Shown here: positions 1 to 7,998 of the stretch, piece after piece | Layout of the letters: each line of letters opens with the position of its first letter | Numbering within the stretch: the first letter of the stretch is position 1 | Assembly: GCF_014649955.1 (NCBI RefSeq) | Contig: NZ_BMUA01000002.1 | Coordinates: forward strand, 310,001 to 374,000 | Direction of reading: 5' to 3' | DNA: 64,000 nucleotides | Source of the DNA: Streptomyces violascens | GTDB lineage: Bacteria > Actinomycetota > Actinomycetes > Streptomycetales > Streptomycetaceae | The notes under the pieces: generated by a model | What the model was told of the DNA's origin: nothing | Database searches by the model: none | Seen by the model: only the letters and a program-made list of their open reading frames with translations | Translations under genes and position numbers: made by a program

Positions 1-1
1 C

Positions 2-367
2 CTGATCGACCTGATCAACCAGTACCGCAAGCAGGGTCTCGGCGTCGTCGAGGCCGTCGTCGAGGGCGGTCGTCACCGTCTGCGCCCGATCCTCATGACG
101 GCACTGGCGACGATCTTCGCGCTGCTCCCGATGGCGCTCGGCGTCACGGGCGAGGGCGGCTTCATAGCCCAGCCGCTCGCGGTGGTGGTGATCGGCGGCC
201 TGGTGACGTCGACGCTCCTGACGCTGCTCCTGGTCCCGACCCTCTACGCGATGGTCGAGCTGCGCAAGGAGCGCAAGGCCAAGAAGAAGGCGGCCAAGCG
301 CGCCAGGAAGGCGGGCCTGCCGGCCCCGTCGGACGACTCCGACCAGCTGGAGCCGGCCAACGCCTGA
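2..367 (+). CDS. RND-family efflux permease, C-terminal fragment
   Basis: Only the last 121 codons lie in the window; the frame is open from base 2 and the start is outside. The stretch RPILMTALATIFALLPMA, then a second hydrophobic helix ending in LLLVPTLYAM, is the conserved end of AcrB/HAE-type RND permeases, proton-driven export pumps of the cytoplasmic membrane. The tail after it is a Lys/Ala-rich cytosolic segment. The substrate cannot be judged from this part, and a related MMPL-type exporter is less likely because of the VPTLY ending. A strong hairpin follows 31 bases after the stop. Confidence 0.8.
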   Translation: MIDLINQYRKQGLGVVEAVVEGGRHRLRPILMTALATIFALLPMALGVTGEGGFIAQPLAVVVIGGLVTSTLLTLLLVPTLYAMVELRKERKAKKKAAKRARKAGLPAPSDDSDQLEPANA

Positions 368-398
368 CCCGGGAGGGTAACCCGGTGACGTAACGACG

Positions 399-432
399 AA
401 GGCCGCCCCCTCCCGCAAGAGGGGGCGGCCTT
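399..432. terminator. Bidirectional terminator between the RND gene and nadA
   Basis: A perfect 14-bp stem (AAGGCCGCCCCCTC and its complement) closes a 6-base loop. It lies between two convergent genes, so it can end transcription from both sides. AA on the 5' side and TT on the 3' side give a short U-run in either direction. Confidence 0.85.
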
Positions 433-464
433 GCGTCGTGTCGCGGGCGGTGCGGCGGGCGGGG

Positions 465-1670
465 TTACGGCAGCGCCAGCATCCGCTCCAGGGCCAGCTT
501 CGCGAAGCTCTCGGTCTCCTTGTCGACCTGGATCTGGTTGATCAGCTTGCCCTCGGCGAGCGACTCCAGGGTCCACACCAGGTGGGGGAGGTCGATGCGG
601 TTCATGGTCGAGCAGAAGCAGACCGTCTTGTCGAGGAAGACGATCTCCTTGTCCTCGGCGGCGAACCGGTTGGCCAGGCGGCGCACCAGGTTCAGCTCGG
701 TGCCGATCGCCCACTTCGAGCCGCGCGGGGCGGCCTCCAGGGCCTTGATGATGTACTCGGTCGAGCCGACGTAGTCCGCCGCGGCGACGACCTCGTGCTT
801 GCACTCGGGGTGCACCAGGACGTTCACGCCCGGGATCCGCTCGCGTACGTCGTTCACCGAGTCCAGCGAGAAGCGGCCGTGCACCGAGCAGTGCCCGCGC
901 CACAGGATCATCTTGGCGTTGCGGAGCTGCTCGACGGTGAGCCCGCCGTTCGGCTTGTGCGGGTTGTAGAGCACGCAGTCGTCGAGGGACATGCCGAGCT
1001 CGCGCACGGCCGTGTTGCGGCCCAGGTGCTGGTCGGGAAGGAAGAGCACCTTGTCGCCCTGCTCGAAGGCCCAGTTCAGGGCGCGCTCGGCGTTGGAGGA
1101 CGTGCAGATCGTGCCGCCGTGCTTGCCGGTGAACGCCTTGATGTCGGCGGAGGAGTTCATGTACGAGACGGGCACGACCTGCTCGGCTATGCCGGCCTCG
1201 GTCAGCACGTCCCAGCACTCGGCGACCTGCTCGGCGGTGGCCATGTCGGCCATCGAACAGCCCGCGGCGAGGTCCGGCAGGACGACCTTCTGGTCGTCCC
1301 CGGTCAGGATGTCCGCGGACTCTGCCATGAAGTGCACACCGCAGAACACGATGTACTCGGCCTCGGGCTTCGCGGCGGCGTCCTTGGCCAGCTTGAACGA
1401 GTCGCCCGTCACATCGGCGAACTCGATGACCTCGTCGCGCTGGTAGTGGTGCCCGAGGATGAAGACCTTGTCCCCGAGCTTCGCCTTGGCCGCGCGGGCG
1501 CGGGCCACCAGGTCCGGGTCGGAGGGCGAAGGAAGGTCGCCGGGGCACTCCACGCCGCGCTCGCTCTTCGGGTCGGCCTCGCGGCCGAGCAGGAGCAGCG
1601 CGAGCGGCGTCGGCTGGACGTCGAGCTCGACGCGGCCGGCGGTGTCCTGACGGGGCTGGGCGGTGGTCAC
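465..1670 (-). CDS. nadA: Quinolinate synthase NadA
   Basis: Condenses iminoaspartate with dihydroxyacetone phosphate to quinolinate in de novo NAD synthesis; a cytosolic [4Fe-4S] enzyme. With the chosen start it has 401 residues. Cluster-type cysteines lie in FCGVHFM (about C110), HPECKHE (C290) and CFCSTMNR (C351/C353), and GHHYQRDE and PHKPNGG are family motifs. The frame is open up to 1736, but a GTG at 1670 lies about 9 bases behind AAAGGG and gives the usual N-terminus MTTAQP. nadB and nadC are not next to it here. It is divergent from erpA, an Fe-S assembly gene, which fits its cluster requirement. Confidence 0.93.
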   Translation of the reverse strand: MTTAQPRQDTAGRVELDVQPTPLALLLLGREADPKSERGVECPGDLPSPSDPDLVARARAAKAKLGDKVFILGHHYQRDEVIEFADVTGDSFKLAKDAAAKPEAEYIVFCGVHFMAESADILTGDDQKVVLPDLAAGCSMADMATAEQVAECWDVLTEAGIAEQVVPVSYMNSSADIKAFTGKHGGTICTSSNAERALNWAFEQGDKVLFLPDQHLGRNTAVRELGMSLDDCVLYNPHKPNGGLTVEQLRNAKMILWRGHCSVHGRFSLDSVNDVRERIPGVNVLVHPECKHEVVAAADYVGSTEYIIKALEAAPRGSKWAIGTELNLVRRLANRFAAEDKEIVFLDKTVCFCSTMNRIDLPHLVWTLESLAEGKLINQIQVDKETESFAKLALERMLALP

Positions 1671-1977
1671 GTCACGCACCCTTTCTGTTTCCTGAGCAGT
1701 GCGGCGGAGCCGCTCCAGTGACCCCGGTGCTTCCACCGAGGGGTTTTCGTCTAAATGACGCTATCTATCATAACTGCTTCACGTCACTTTGACGATGGCC
1801 ATAGCGTCGATGTGACGCACCCGGCCCCCGCCGGCTCCCGTACCGGGTTGTCCACAGGCCTTTCCTCGCCCGCTCCCGCGTGTGCGAGCATGAAAGGGAA
1901 GAACCCGGAATGAATCCGGGGCCCCGCCGGTTGCAACCGTCGGCAAGCAGTCTCCGTACAACCCGGGAGAGAAGCAG
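1671..1977. promoter_or_regulatory. Divergent nadA/erpA control region (307 bp, no gene)
   Basis: No convincing gene is seen. On the minus strand TATGAT (1767-1772) is a good -10 for nadA; no good -35 was found. It sits in the spacer of an imperfect inverted repeat, AAATGACG (1753-1760) and CGTCACTT (1782-1789), which could be an operator. erpA has GGGAGAGAAGCAG just before its ATG. Confidence 0.4.
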
Positions 1978-2334
1978 ATGTCCGTATCGGACGAGACCAC
2001 CACCGTGAGCGACGGCATCCTCCTGTCCGACGCCGCCGCGGCCAAGGTCAAGGGCCTCCTTGAGCAGGAAGGCCGGGACGACCTGGCGCTGCGCGTCGCC
2101 GTTCAGCCGGGCGGCTGCTCGGGCCTGCGTTACCAGCTGTTCTTCGACGAGCGCTCGCTCGACGGCGATGTCGTCAAGGACTTCGACGGCGTCAAGGTCG
2201 TCACCGACCGTATGAGCGCCCCGTACCTGGGCGGCGCCTCGATCGACTTCGTCGACACCATCGAGAAGCAGGGCTTCACGATCGACAACCCGAACGCGAC
2301 GGGTTCCTGCGCCTGCGGCGACTCCTTCAGCTAA
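1978..2334 (+). CDS. erpA: Iron-sulfur cluster insertion protein, ErpA/HesB/IscA type
   Basis: A-type carrier that passes Fe-S clusters to apo-enzymes in the cytosol. The protein has 118 residues, the family length, and shows the three conserved cysteines in order: GGCSGLRY (C47) and the C-terminal GSCACGDSF (C111, C113). A purine-rich GGGAGAGAAG precedes the ATG. It is divergent from nadA, whose product needs a [4Fe-4S] cluster, and close to a cysteine desulfurase at 5380-6759. Actinobacteria usually carry one such gene, annotated erpA; IscA is a naming alternative. Confidence 0.9.
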   Translation: MSVSDETTTVSDGILLSDAAAAKVKGLLEQEGRDDLALRVAVQPGGCSGLRYQLFFDERSLDGDVVKDFDGVKVVTDRMSAPYLGGASIDFVDTIEKQGFTIDNPNATGSCACGDSFS

Positions 2335-2350
2335 GCCTCGCGGCAGTCGA

Positions 2351-2388
2351 AAGGCGGGTGGCCCCGGATATCCGGGGCCACCCGCCTT
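2351..2388. terminator. Bidirectional terminator after erpA
   Basis: A 38-bp perfect palindrome of two 18-bp arms (AAGGCGGGTGGCCCCGGA and its complement) around TA, flanked by AA and TT. It lies between convergent erpA and the minus-strand gene ending at 2414. Confidence 0.85.
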
Positions 2389-2413
2389 CGTCATGTCCGG
2401 CGGCGTATCCGCG

Positions 2414-3922
2414 CTACTTCTTCGGCAGCTCCTTGCCGGTGTCCGCGTCGAGCACCTTGCGGGCCCCGAGCGCCTCGTGCAGTTGCACCGAGACCGTCTG
2501 CTGCTTGGCCAGCATGACGCACATCTTCTTCGGGTCCTTGACCTGCCCGGTCACCTTGACCCGCACACCGTCGCCGCTCTCGTCCGCGGTCGCCGTGTAC
2601 GTGCTGCACACCCCGCCCCAGAACGTCACGTTCAGGGTCCGCCCGTCCGGCGCGAGGGCGTACGACTCAAGCGCCTGGCCGTGCGTGCCCGGCGCGGTGG
2701 CCGACCCCGAAGGCGGCGGCACGGGGGCACCGGTCGGCGGCTTGGTCACGTACTGGGGCGCCACCGCGGGAGCCGTGATCGTGAACGGCTGCCCCGCGTC
2801 CGGCTTCACCTGGAACAGCCACGACGGTACGAGGGTCGGCGTGCCGTCCACGAACTGCGCGGCGAGCCCGAAGGTGGCCCCGTCGATCGTCACGGTCGAA
2901 GGCGTGGGCTGCTTGCACGGCTGGATATTGCCCTGCGGATCGCTCGGAAGGCGGCCCTTGGTGGGCTGGCCCTCCACCGGCACAGGACCCGTGCAGTCCT
3001 TGGGCTTCGGCCGCTCTGTGACGTGGCTGTTGAGCTGCGCCAGCGTCTGGTCCGCGCTGATCACCGGATATGTGGCGCCCTTGTCCGGCATCTTCAACCG
3101 GCCGCTTCCGCCCACCACTTGACCGTCCGGGCCGACCTGGATGCCGGTCGTCCAGCCGTAGGTGGGGAGGCCGCCGACGACCGGGTCGGCGTTCACCACC
3201 CGGGCCGAGGCCAGGATCTCCTTGGCGTCCAGCTTGGCGTCGTCCTGGCCGAGCGCCTTGAGGACCGGGGCCGCGGCCGCCTTCGCCGCCTGCTCGCTCA
3301 CGGGGCTGCCGGAGCCCGTACCGCCGTCGGCACCCGAGCCGCTTGCGGTGTCCGCGCCCGTCGTGTGCATCGGACACATCTTGCCCTTGGGGCAGTTGTC
3401 CGAGCCGCCGGTGCCGTACCGCGCGAACGACCAGGTGCCGGGCGCCTTCTGACTTACCGTCAGGATCGGGCCCGAGCTGTCCTTGGTCACTCCCGCCTTC
3501 CAGCTGCCGCCTTCGAGACGCACCGCCCCCTCGACCCCCAGCGCCCGGGCGAGCCGCGTCGCATCGGCCTCGCTCACGGTGCCGCGCGGCTGGAAGACGG
3601 GCGCCTTGCCGGGGCCGCCGGGCAGCTTGACCGACGCCCGGTAGACCACGCCGTTCGGGTCCGGCTCACCGGGTGCGATCCCGTTGCCGCCGCTGCCGCC
3701 GCCAGTGCCGCCGGCGTCGGCGCCCGGGGCGCTGTCGAGTGCGAGCGGCGGAGGTGCGCCGTTCCCGCCGGGCGTACTGCCACCGCCCGAGGAAGCCGTC
3801 GAGGCCCAGTACGCCCCACCGCCACCCGCGGCCAGTACGGCCACGGCGGCCGCGGCGAGGATCAAGGGAGATCGTCGCGAACGCCGCTGCTCGGGCTCGT
3901 CCTGCGTGTGCTCGCTGCTCAC
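2414..3922 (-). CDS. Membrane-anchored exported protein of unknown function
   Basis: 502 residues. An N-terminal cytosolic stretch rich in Glu and Arg is followed by one hydrophobic helix (about residues 19-40, LILAAAAVAVLAAGG) and then a long Gly/Ser/Pro-rich linker, so the bulk should lie outside the cell. The extracytoplasmic part has six cysteines in three close or spaced pairs (for example NCPKGKMC), suggesting disulfides. No catalytic motif was recognised. No lipobox cysteine is present, so it looks like a signal-anchor protein. It is conserved at this place in Streptomyces as far as remembered, but its role is unknown. Confidence 0.75.
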   Translation of the reverse strand: MSSEHTQDEPEQRRSRRSPLILAAAAVAVLAAGGGGAYWASTASSGGGSTPGGNGAPPPLALDSAPGADAGGTGGGSGGNGIAPGEPDPNGVVYRASVKLPGGPGKAPVFQPRGTVSEADATRLARALGVEGAVRLEGGSWKAGVTKDSSGPILTVSQKAPGTWSFARYGTGGSDNCPKGKMCPMHTTGADTASGSGADGGTGSGSPVSEQAAKAAAAPVLKALGQDDAKLDAKEILASARVVNADPVVGGLPTYGWTTGIQVGPDGQVVGGSGRLKMPDKGATYPVISADQTLAQLNSHVTERPKPKDCTGPVPVEGQPTKGRLPSDPQGNIQPCKQPTPSTVTIDGATFGLAAQFVDGTPTLVPSWLFQVKPDAGQPFTITAPAVAPQYVTKPPTGAPVPPPSGSATAPGTHGQALESYALAPDGRTLNVTFWGGVCSTYTATADESGDGVRVKVTGQVKDPKKMCVMLAKQQTVSVQLHEALGARKVLDADTGKELPKK

Positions 3923-4038
3923 CAGATCGCTCCTGTCCAGTCGTATCCCGCATCCCCCTTACGAGGGACGCCGTTTGGACGGAGCGGGGGAGCGCACGGT
4001 TCCATCCCCGTGCGCCGCACCCGTGCGATCAAGCCGTT

Positions 4039-4248
4039 TCAGTCCCCGTATTCGGACATGTCCGCGATCAGCCGCACCGAGGAGGACGGAATCGTCACAC
4101 CGTGGATCCGGGACGGCGGCACCGGAGCCGGAGCGTTCCGTGGGGGCGCCACCCAGTGCGGAGCCATCCGCGCGCAGTCCCCGCGCAGCTCCTCCAGCCC
4201 CGGAAGATCGGCCGTCACCCCGTGCCCGCTGCTCACCCTGGTCTCCAT
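4039..4248 (-). CDS. Small hypothetical protein
   Basis: 69 residues from ATG 4248; a GTG at 4266 would add six. Third codon positions are overwhelmingly G or C, as in real genes here, and the frame fills most of the gap between the exported protein and the divergent sugar kinase. No domain, signal peptide or membrane segment was recognised. The ribosome binding site is weak. An 8-bp hairpin at 3992-4015 lies downstream. It could be a chance frame. Confidence 0.5.
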   Translation of the reverse strand: METRVSSGHGVTADLPGLEELRGDCARMAPHWVAPPRNAPAPVPPSRIHGVTIPSSSVRLIADMSEYGD

Positions 4249-4379
4249 GCTTCGCACCGTACGCACAGGAAGCGTGCGCAGAAAGACCTACTATTGGGTA
4301 GTTTCCACCGGTCGGCCCAGCGGGGGCGACCCGGTAGCGTGAACCGTCAACGCCGTCCCCCTTCAGGAGCGCCCTCGCC

Positions 4380-5354
4380 GTGCGTATCGCAGTCACCGGC
4401 TCCATCGCCACCGACCACCTCATGACCTTCCCCGGCCGATTCGCCGACCAGCTGGTCGCCGACCAGCTGCACACGGTCTCCCTCTCCTTCCTGGTCGACA
4501 ACCTCGACGTACGCCGTGGCGGTGTCGGTCCGAACATCTGCTTCGGCATGGGCCAGCTCGGCGGCCGGCCGATCCTGGTCGGCGCGGCCGGATCCGACTT
4601 CGACGAGTACCGCGCCTGGCTCGACCGGCACGGCGTCGACACCGGCTCGGTACGGATCTCCGAGGTCCTGCACACCGCCCGCTTCGTGTGCACCACCGAC
4701 GCCGACCACAACCAGATCGGCTCCTTCTACACGGGCGCGATGAGCGAGGCCCGCCAGATCGAGCTCAAGGCCGTCGCCGACCGCGTGGGCGGCCTCGACC
4801 TCGTGCTGATCGGCGCGGACGACCCCGAGGCGATGCTGCGCCACACCGAGGAGTGCAAGGCGCGGAGCATTCCCTTCGCCGCGGACTTCTCGCAGCAGAT
4901 CGCCCGCATGTCCGGCGACGACATCCGCACCCTGCTCGAAGGTGCGACGTACCTCTTCTCCAACGAGTACGAGAAGGGGCTCATCGAGAACAAGACCGGC
5001 TGGAGCGACGAGGAGATCCTCGCCAAGGTCGACTACCGGGTCACCACGCTCGGCTCCCGCGGTGTGCGCATCGAGCAGGTCGGCGCCGAGCCGATCGTCG
5101 TCGGCGTCCCGGAGGAGGAGGCCAAGATCGACCCGACGGGCGTGGGCGACGCCTTCCGCGCCGGGTTCCTGACCGGCCTGTCCTGGGGCGTCGGCCACGA
5201 GCGGGCCGCCCAGCTCGGCTGCATGCTGGCCACCCTGGTCATCGAGACCCTGGGCACCCAGGAGTACACCCTGCGCCGGGCCCACTTCATGGACCGCTTC
5301 ACCAAGGCGTACGGCGACGAGGCCGCAGCCGAGGTGCGGGCCCACCTCCAGTAG
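4380..5354 (+). CDS. PfkB-family sugar/nucleoside kinase (adenosine-kinase-like)
   Basis: 324 residues in the ribokinase fold. The C-terminal signature DPTGVGDAFRAGF holds the anion-hole GAGD-like loop and the catalytic Asp, and the N-terminal RRGGVGPNICFGMGQLG holds the first PfkB signature. The beginning AVTGSIATDHLMTFPG closely resembles mycobacterial adenosine kinase AdoK, so phosphorylation of adenosine to AMP for purine salvage is the best guess; ribokinase is the alternative. The GTG start follows CAGGAGC. It converges on the desulfurase gene with a 25-base gap. Confidence 0.85.
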   Translation: MRIAVTGSIATDHLMTFPGRFADQLVADQLHTVSLSFLVDNLDVRRGGVGPNICFGMGQLGGRPILVGAAGSDFDEYRAWLDRHGVDTGSVRISEVLHTARFVCTTDADHNQIGSFYTGAMSEARQIELKAVADRVGGLDLVLIGADDPEAMLRHTEECKARSIPFAADFSQQIARMSGDDIRTLLEGATYLFSNEYEKGLIENKTGWSDEEILAKVDYRVTTLGSRGVRIEQVGAEPIVVGVPEEEAKIDPTGVGDAFRAGFLTGLSWGVGHERAAQLGCMLATLVIETLGTQEYTLRRAHFMDRFTKAYGDEAAAEVRAHLQ

Positions 5355-5379
5355 TCCTCTAGTCCTCGGCGCCGGGCTC

Positions 5380-6759
5380 TCAGCTGACGCGGCGCACCCG
5401 GTAGGCGGTTCCGTCCTCTGCCGGGTGCTCGCCCAGGTACTCCTGGCCCCGCATCTCGCACCACGCCGGGATGTCGAGGCGGGCCGCCTCGTCGTCGGCC
5501 AGCACCGTCACGACGCCGCCCACGGGTACGTTCCCGATGGCCTTCGCGAGTTCGATGACCGGGATCGGGCAGAGCCGGCCGAGCGAGTCCACCACGAACT
5601 CCTCGGCGTCGGCGGGACCGGCCGTCGCGACCGGCGCCCCGAGCTTGGTCCGTACGGACGCGACCACGCCCGGCAGCACGTCGAGGAAGCGGTCGACGTC
5701 CTGCGCCGGAGTGCCGAGCGGCAGCGACACCCGGACGTTGCCCTCGCTCAGCACCCCCATGGCGCGCAGCACATGGCTGGGCGTCAGGGTGCTGCTCGTG
5801 CAGGACGAACCGGAAGAAACGGAGAATTCCGCCCGGTCGAGCTCGTGCAGCAGGGTCTCTCCATCGACATAGAGACAGGAGAAGGTGACCAGATGCGGCA
5901 GCCGCCGCACCGGATCGCCGACCACCTCGACATCCGGCACCAGCTCCGCGACCCGGGTGCGAATCCGCTCCACCAGGTCCCGCAGACGCGCCGATTCGGC
6001 CTCGGCCTCGGCCCGTACCGCCCGCAGGGATGCGGCCGCCGCCACGATCGCCGGGATGTTCTCGAAGCCGGCGGCGCGCCCCGACTCCCGCTCGTCGGCG
6101 GGCCCTTGAGGCGCGAACCGGACGCCCTTGCGCACCGCGAGCAGCCCGACTCCTGCCGGACCGCCCCATTTGTGGGCACTCGCCGCGAGGATCGACCAGG
6201 CACCCTCGACCGGCCCCCAGGCCAGCGACTGGGCGGCGTCCACGAGCAGCGGCACCCCCGCCGCCCGGCACGCCTCGGCCACCTCGGCCACCGGCTGGAA
6301 GGTGCCCACCTCGTGGTTGGCGGACTGCAGGCAGGCGAGCGCGGTGTCGGGCCGCAGGGCGGCGGCGTACACATCGGGGGAGACCCGGCCCGTGCGGTCC
6401 ACCACGACCTCCGTCAGCGAACCGCCGCCCGCCTCATGGGAGGCAGCCGAATGGAGGACCGAGGAGTGCTCGACCGCGGACACCACCAGATGCCGCCCGA
6501 CACGCCGACGCCCGGACAAGGATCCGTAAATTCCGGAGTGCACCGCGCGCGTCCCCGAACTGGTGAAGCTGAGCTCGTCCGGGCGGCAGCCGACGGCCTC
6601 CGCGGCGGCCTCCCGCGCCGCGTCCAGGAGCAGCCGGGCGCGCCTGCCCTCCCGGTAGAGCCGGGCCGGATCGGCCCACCCCTCGTCCAGGGAGGCTTGC
6701 AGGGCCTGGCGGGCGACGGGGTGCAGGGGGGCCGAGGAGGCCGCGTCGAAGTAGGGCAC
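5380..6759 (-). CDS. Cysteine desulfurase fused to a TusA-like sulfurtransferase domain
   Basis: 459 residues. Residues 1-375 are a class V aminotransferase/NifS-like desulfurase with the PLP lysine in ASAHKWGG (K197) and a catalytic cysteine in the loop SVSSGSSCTS (C320). Residues about 387-445 form a TusA domain with the CPxP motif in LCPIPVIELAKA (C397). The fused form suggests that sulfur taken from cysteine passes directly to the TusA cysteine and on to tRNA thiolation, molybdopterin or Fe-S acceptors; that route is inferred. This fusion is known in actinobacteria. The gene is transcribed away from ctaC. Confidence 0.88.
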   Translation of the reverse strand: MPYFDAASSAPLHPVARQALQASLDEGWADPARLYREGRRARLLLDAAREAAAEAVGCRPDELSFTSSGTRAVHSGIYGSLSGRRRVGRHLVVSAVEHSSVLHSAASHEAGGGSLTEVVVDRTGRVSPDVYAAALRPDTALACLQSANHEVGTFQPVAEVAEACRAAGVPLLVDAAQSLAWGPVEGAWSILAASAHKWGGPAGVGLLAVRKGVRFAPQGPADERESGRAAGFENIPAIVAAAASLRAVRAEAEAESARLRDLVERIRTRVAELVPDVEVVGDPVRRLPHLVTFSCLYVDGETLLHELDRAEFSVSSGSSCTSSTLTPSHVLRAMGVLSEGNVRVSLPLGTPAQDVDRFLDVLPGVVASVRTKLGAPVATAGPADAEEFVVDSLGRLCPIPVIELAKAIGNVPVGGVVTVLADDEAARLDIPAWCEMRGQEYLGEHPAEDGTAYRVRRVS

Positions 6760-6921
6760 CCGGCCACGCTAACCCCGCCCCGGCGAACGAGTTGCGGGGG
6801 ACGGGGCGAGGGGTCGTCAGATGGCGCCCGGAGGCCGGGATTCCACCGCGGCTCCACCCCTTCGGGGAGTCGGGCGGCGCGTTGGGCACCCTCCCCGCGC
6901 GACCCCAAATAGCGTCCAGTA

Positions 6922-6950
6922 GGGTTTGGTCCGCATAAACATCCAAACCC
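6922..6950. promoter_or_regulatory. Inverted repeat upstream of ctaCDF
   Basis: Perfect 8-bp arms GGGTTTGG and CCAAACCC are separated by 13 bases, about 80 bases before the ctaC start. The spacer contains the only A/T-rich patch of the region (CATAAACAT). It may be a regulator site; the factor is unknown. Confidence 0.45.
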
Positions 6951-7032
6951 CTGCCCGCGTGCCAGGGCGGCGACCGACCAGCGAGACGGCCGTAGCCGAC
7001 CACCGCGGGCGAGACTCTCGGGAAGGCGCTAC

Positions 7033-7998
7033 GTGAGTCCCAACGGCTCCGACCGCTCGTCGCGGCGCCCGATGCGGCGGAAGCTGCCGCAGGTGCTGAC
7101 TGCGGGCCTGGTCCTGGCGACAGCATCCGGTTGCTCGTACAACTGGAAAGACTTCCCTCGACTTGGTATGCCCACTCCGGTGACGGAAGAGGCTCCCAGG
7201 ATCCTGTCCCTCTGGCAGGGCTCGTGGGCGGCTGCGCTCGCCACGGGCGTGCTGGTCTGGGGCCTGATCCTGTGGAGCGTCATCTTCCACCGGCGCAGCC
7301 GCACCAAGGTCGAGGTACCCGCGCAGACCCGGTACAACATGCCCATCGAGGCGCTGTACACCGTGGTCCCGCTGATCATCGTCTCCGTGCTCTTCTACTT
7401 CACGGCACGCGACGAGACGAAGCTCCTGGCTCTGTCCCCCAAGCCCGCCCACACGGTCAACGTGGTCGGCTATCAGTGGAGCTGGGGCTTCAACTACGTC
7501 GAGGACGTGCCCGGTGTTAAGGGCGACGCCAAGACGGACAAGAACCTGGACGCGATCCCGGACCGGTTCAAGAAGGACTTCCCCGCGAACGCGGGCGGTG
7601 TCTACGACGTCGGCATCCCCGGCACCCGTAACCCGCAGACCGGAAACCCGGGCCCGACCCTGTGGCTGCCGAAGGGCGAGAAGGTCCGCTTCGTGCTGAC
7701 CTCGCGCGACGTCATCCACTCCTTCTGGATCGTGCCGTTCCTGATGAAGCAGGACGTCATCCCGGGGCACACCAACTCGTTCGAGGTCACGCCGAACCAG
7801 GAAGGCACCTTCCTGGGCAAGTGCGCCGAACTCTGCGGCGTCGACCACTCGCGCATGCTCTTCAACGTGAAGGTCGTCTCCCCGGAGCGCTACCAGCAGC
7901 ACCTCAAGGAGCTGGCGGCGAAGGGCCAGTCCGGTTACGTGCCGGCGGGCATCGCCCAGACCGACCCCGCCAAGAACGCGGAGACGAACAAACTGTGA
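7033..7998 (+). CDS. ctaC: Cytochrome c oxidase subunit II (CtaC)
   Basis: 321-residue CuA subunit of the aa3 oxidase, which takes electrons from the bc1 complex and passes them to subunit I. A signal peptide ends in a lipobox (ATASGC, C34), so the protein is probably a lipoprotein. Two membrane helices follow (about 65-85 and 105-130), then an outer cupredoxin domain with [15 protein letters not shown] and the CuA motif [12 protein letters not shown]. The GTG at 7033 is preceded by GGGAAGG. Its stop overlaps the start of ctaD by 3 bases, which implies translational coupling in a ctaC-ctaD-ctaF operon. Confidence 0.95.
   Translation: MSPNGSDRSSRRPMRRKLPQVLTAGLVLATASGCSYNWKDFPRLGMPTPVTEEAPRILSLWQGSWAAALATGVLVWGLILWSVIFHRRSRTKVEVPAQTRYNMPIEALYTVVPLIIVSVLFYFTARDETKLLALSPKPAHTVNVVGYQWSWGFNYVEDVPGVKGDAKTDKNLDAIPDRFKKDFPANAGGVYDVGIPGTRNPQTGNPGPTLWLPKGEKVRFVLTSRDVIHSFWIVPFLMKQDVIPGHTNSFEVTPNQEGTFLGKCAELCGVDHSRMLFNVKVVSPERYQQHLKELAAKGQSGYVPAGIAQTDPAKNAETNKL

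Noticed and set aside
2393..4342. A 649-codon plus-strand frame opposite the exported protein
   Set aside because: Its translation is Arg/Gly-rich and motif-free, while the minus-strand frame has a clear N-terminal anchor and ordered composition.
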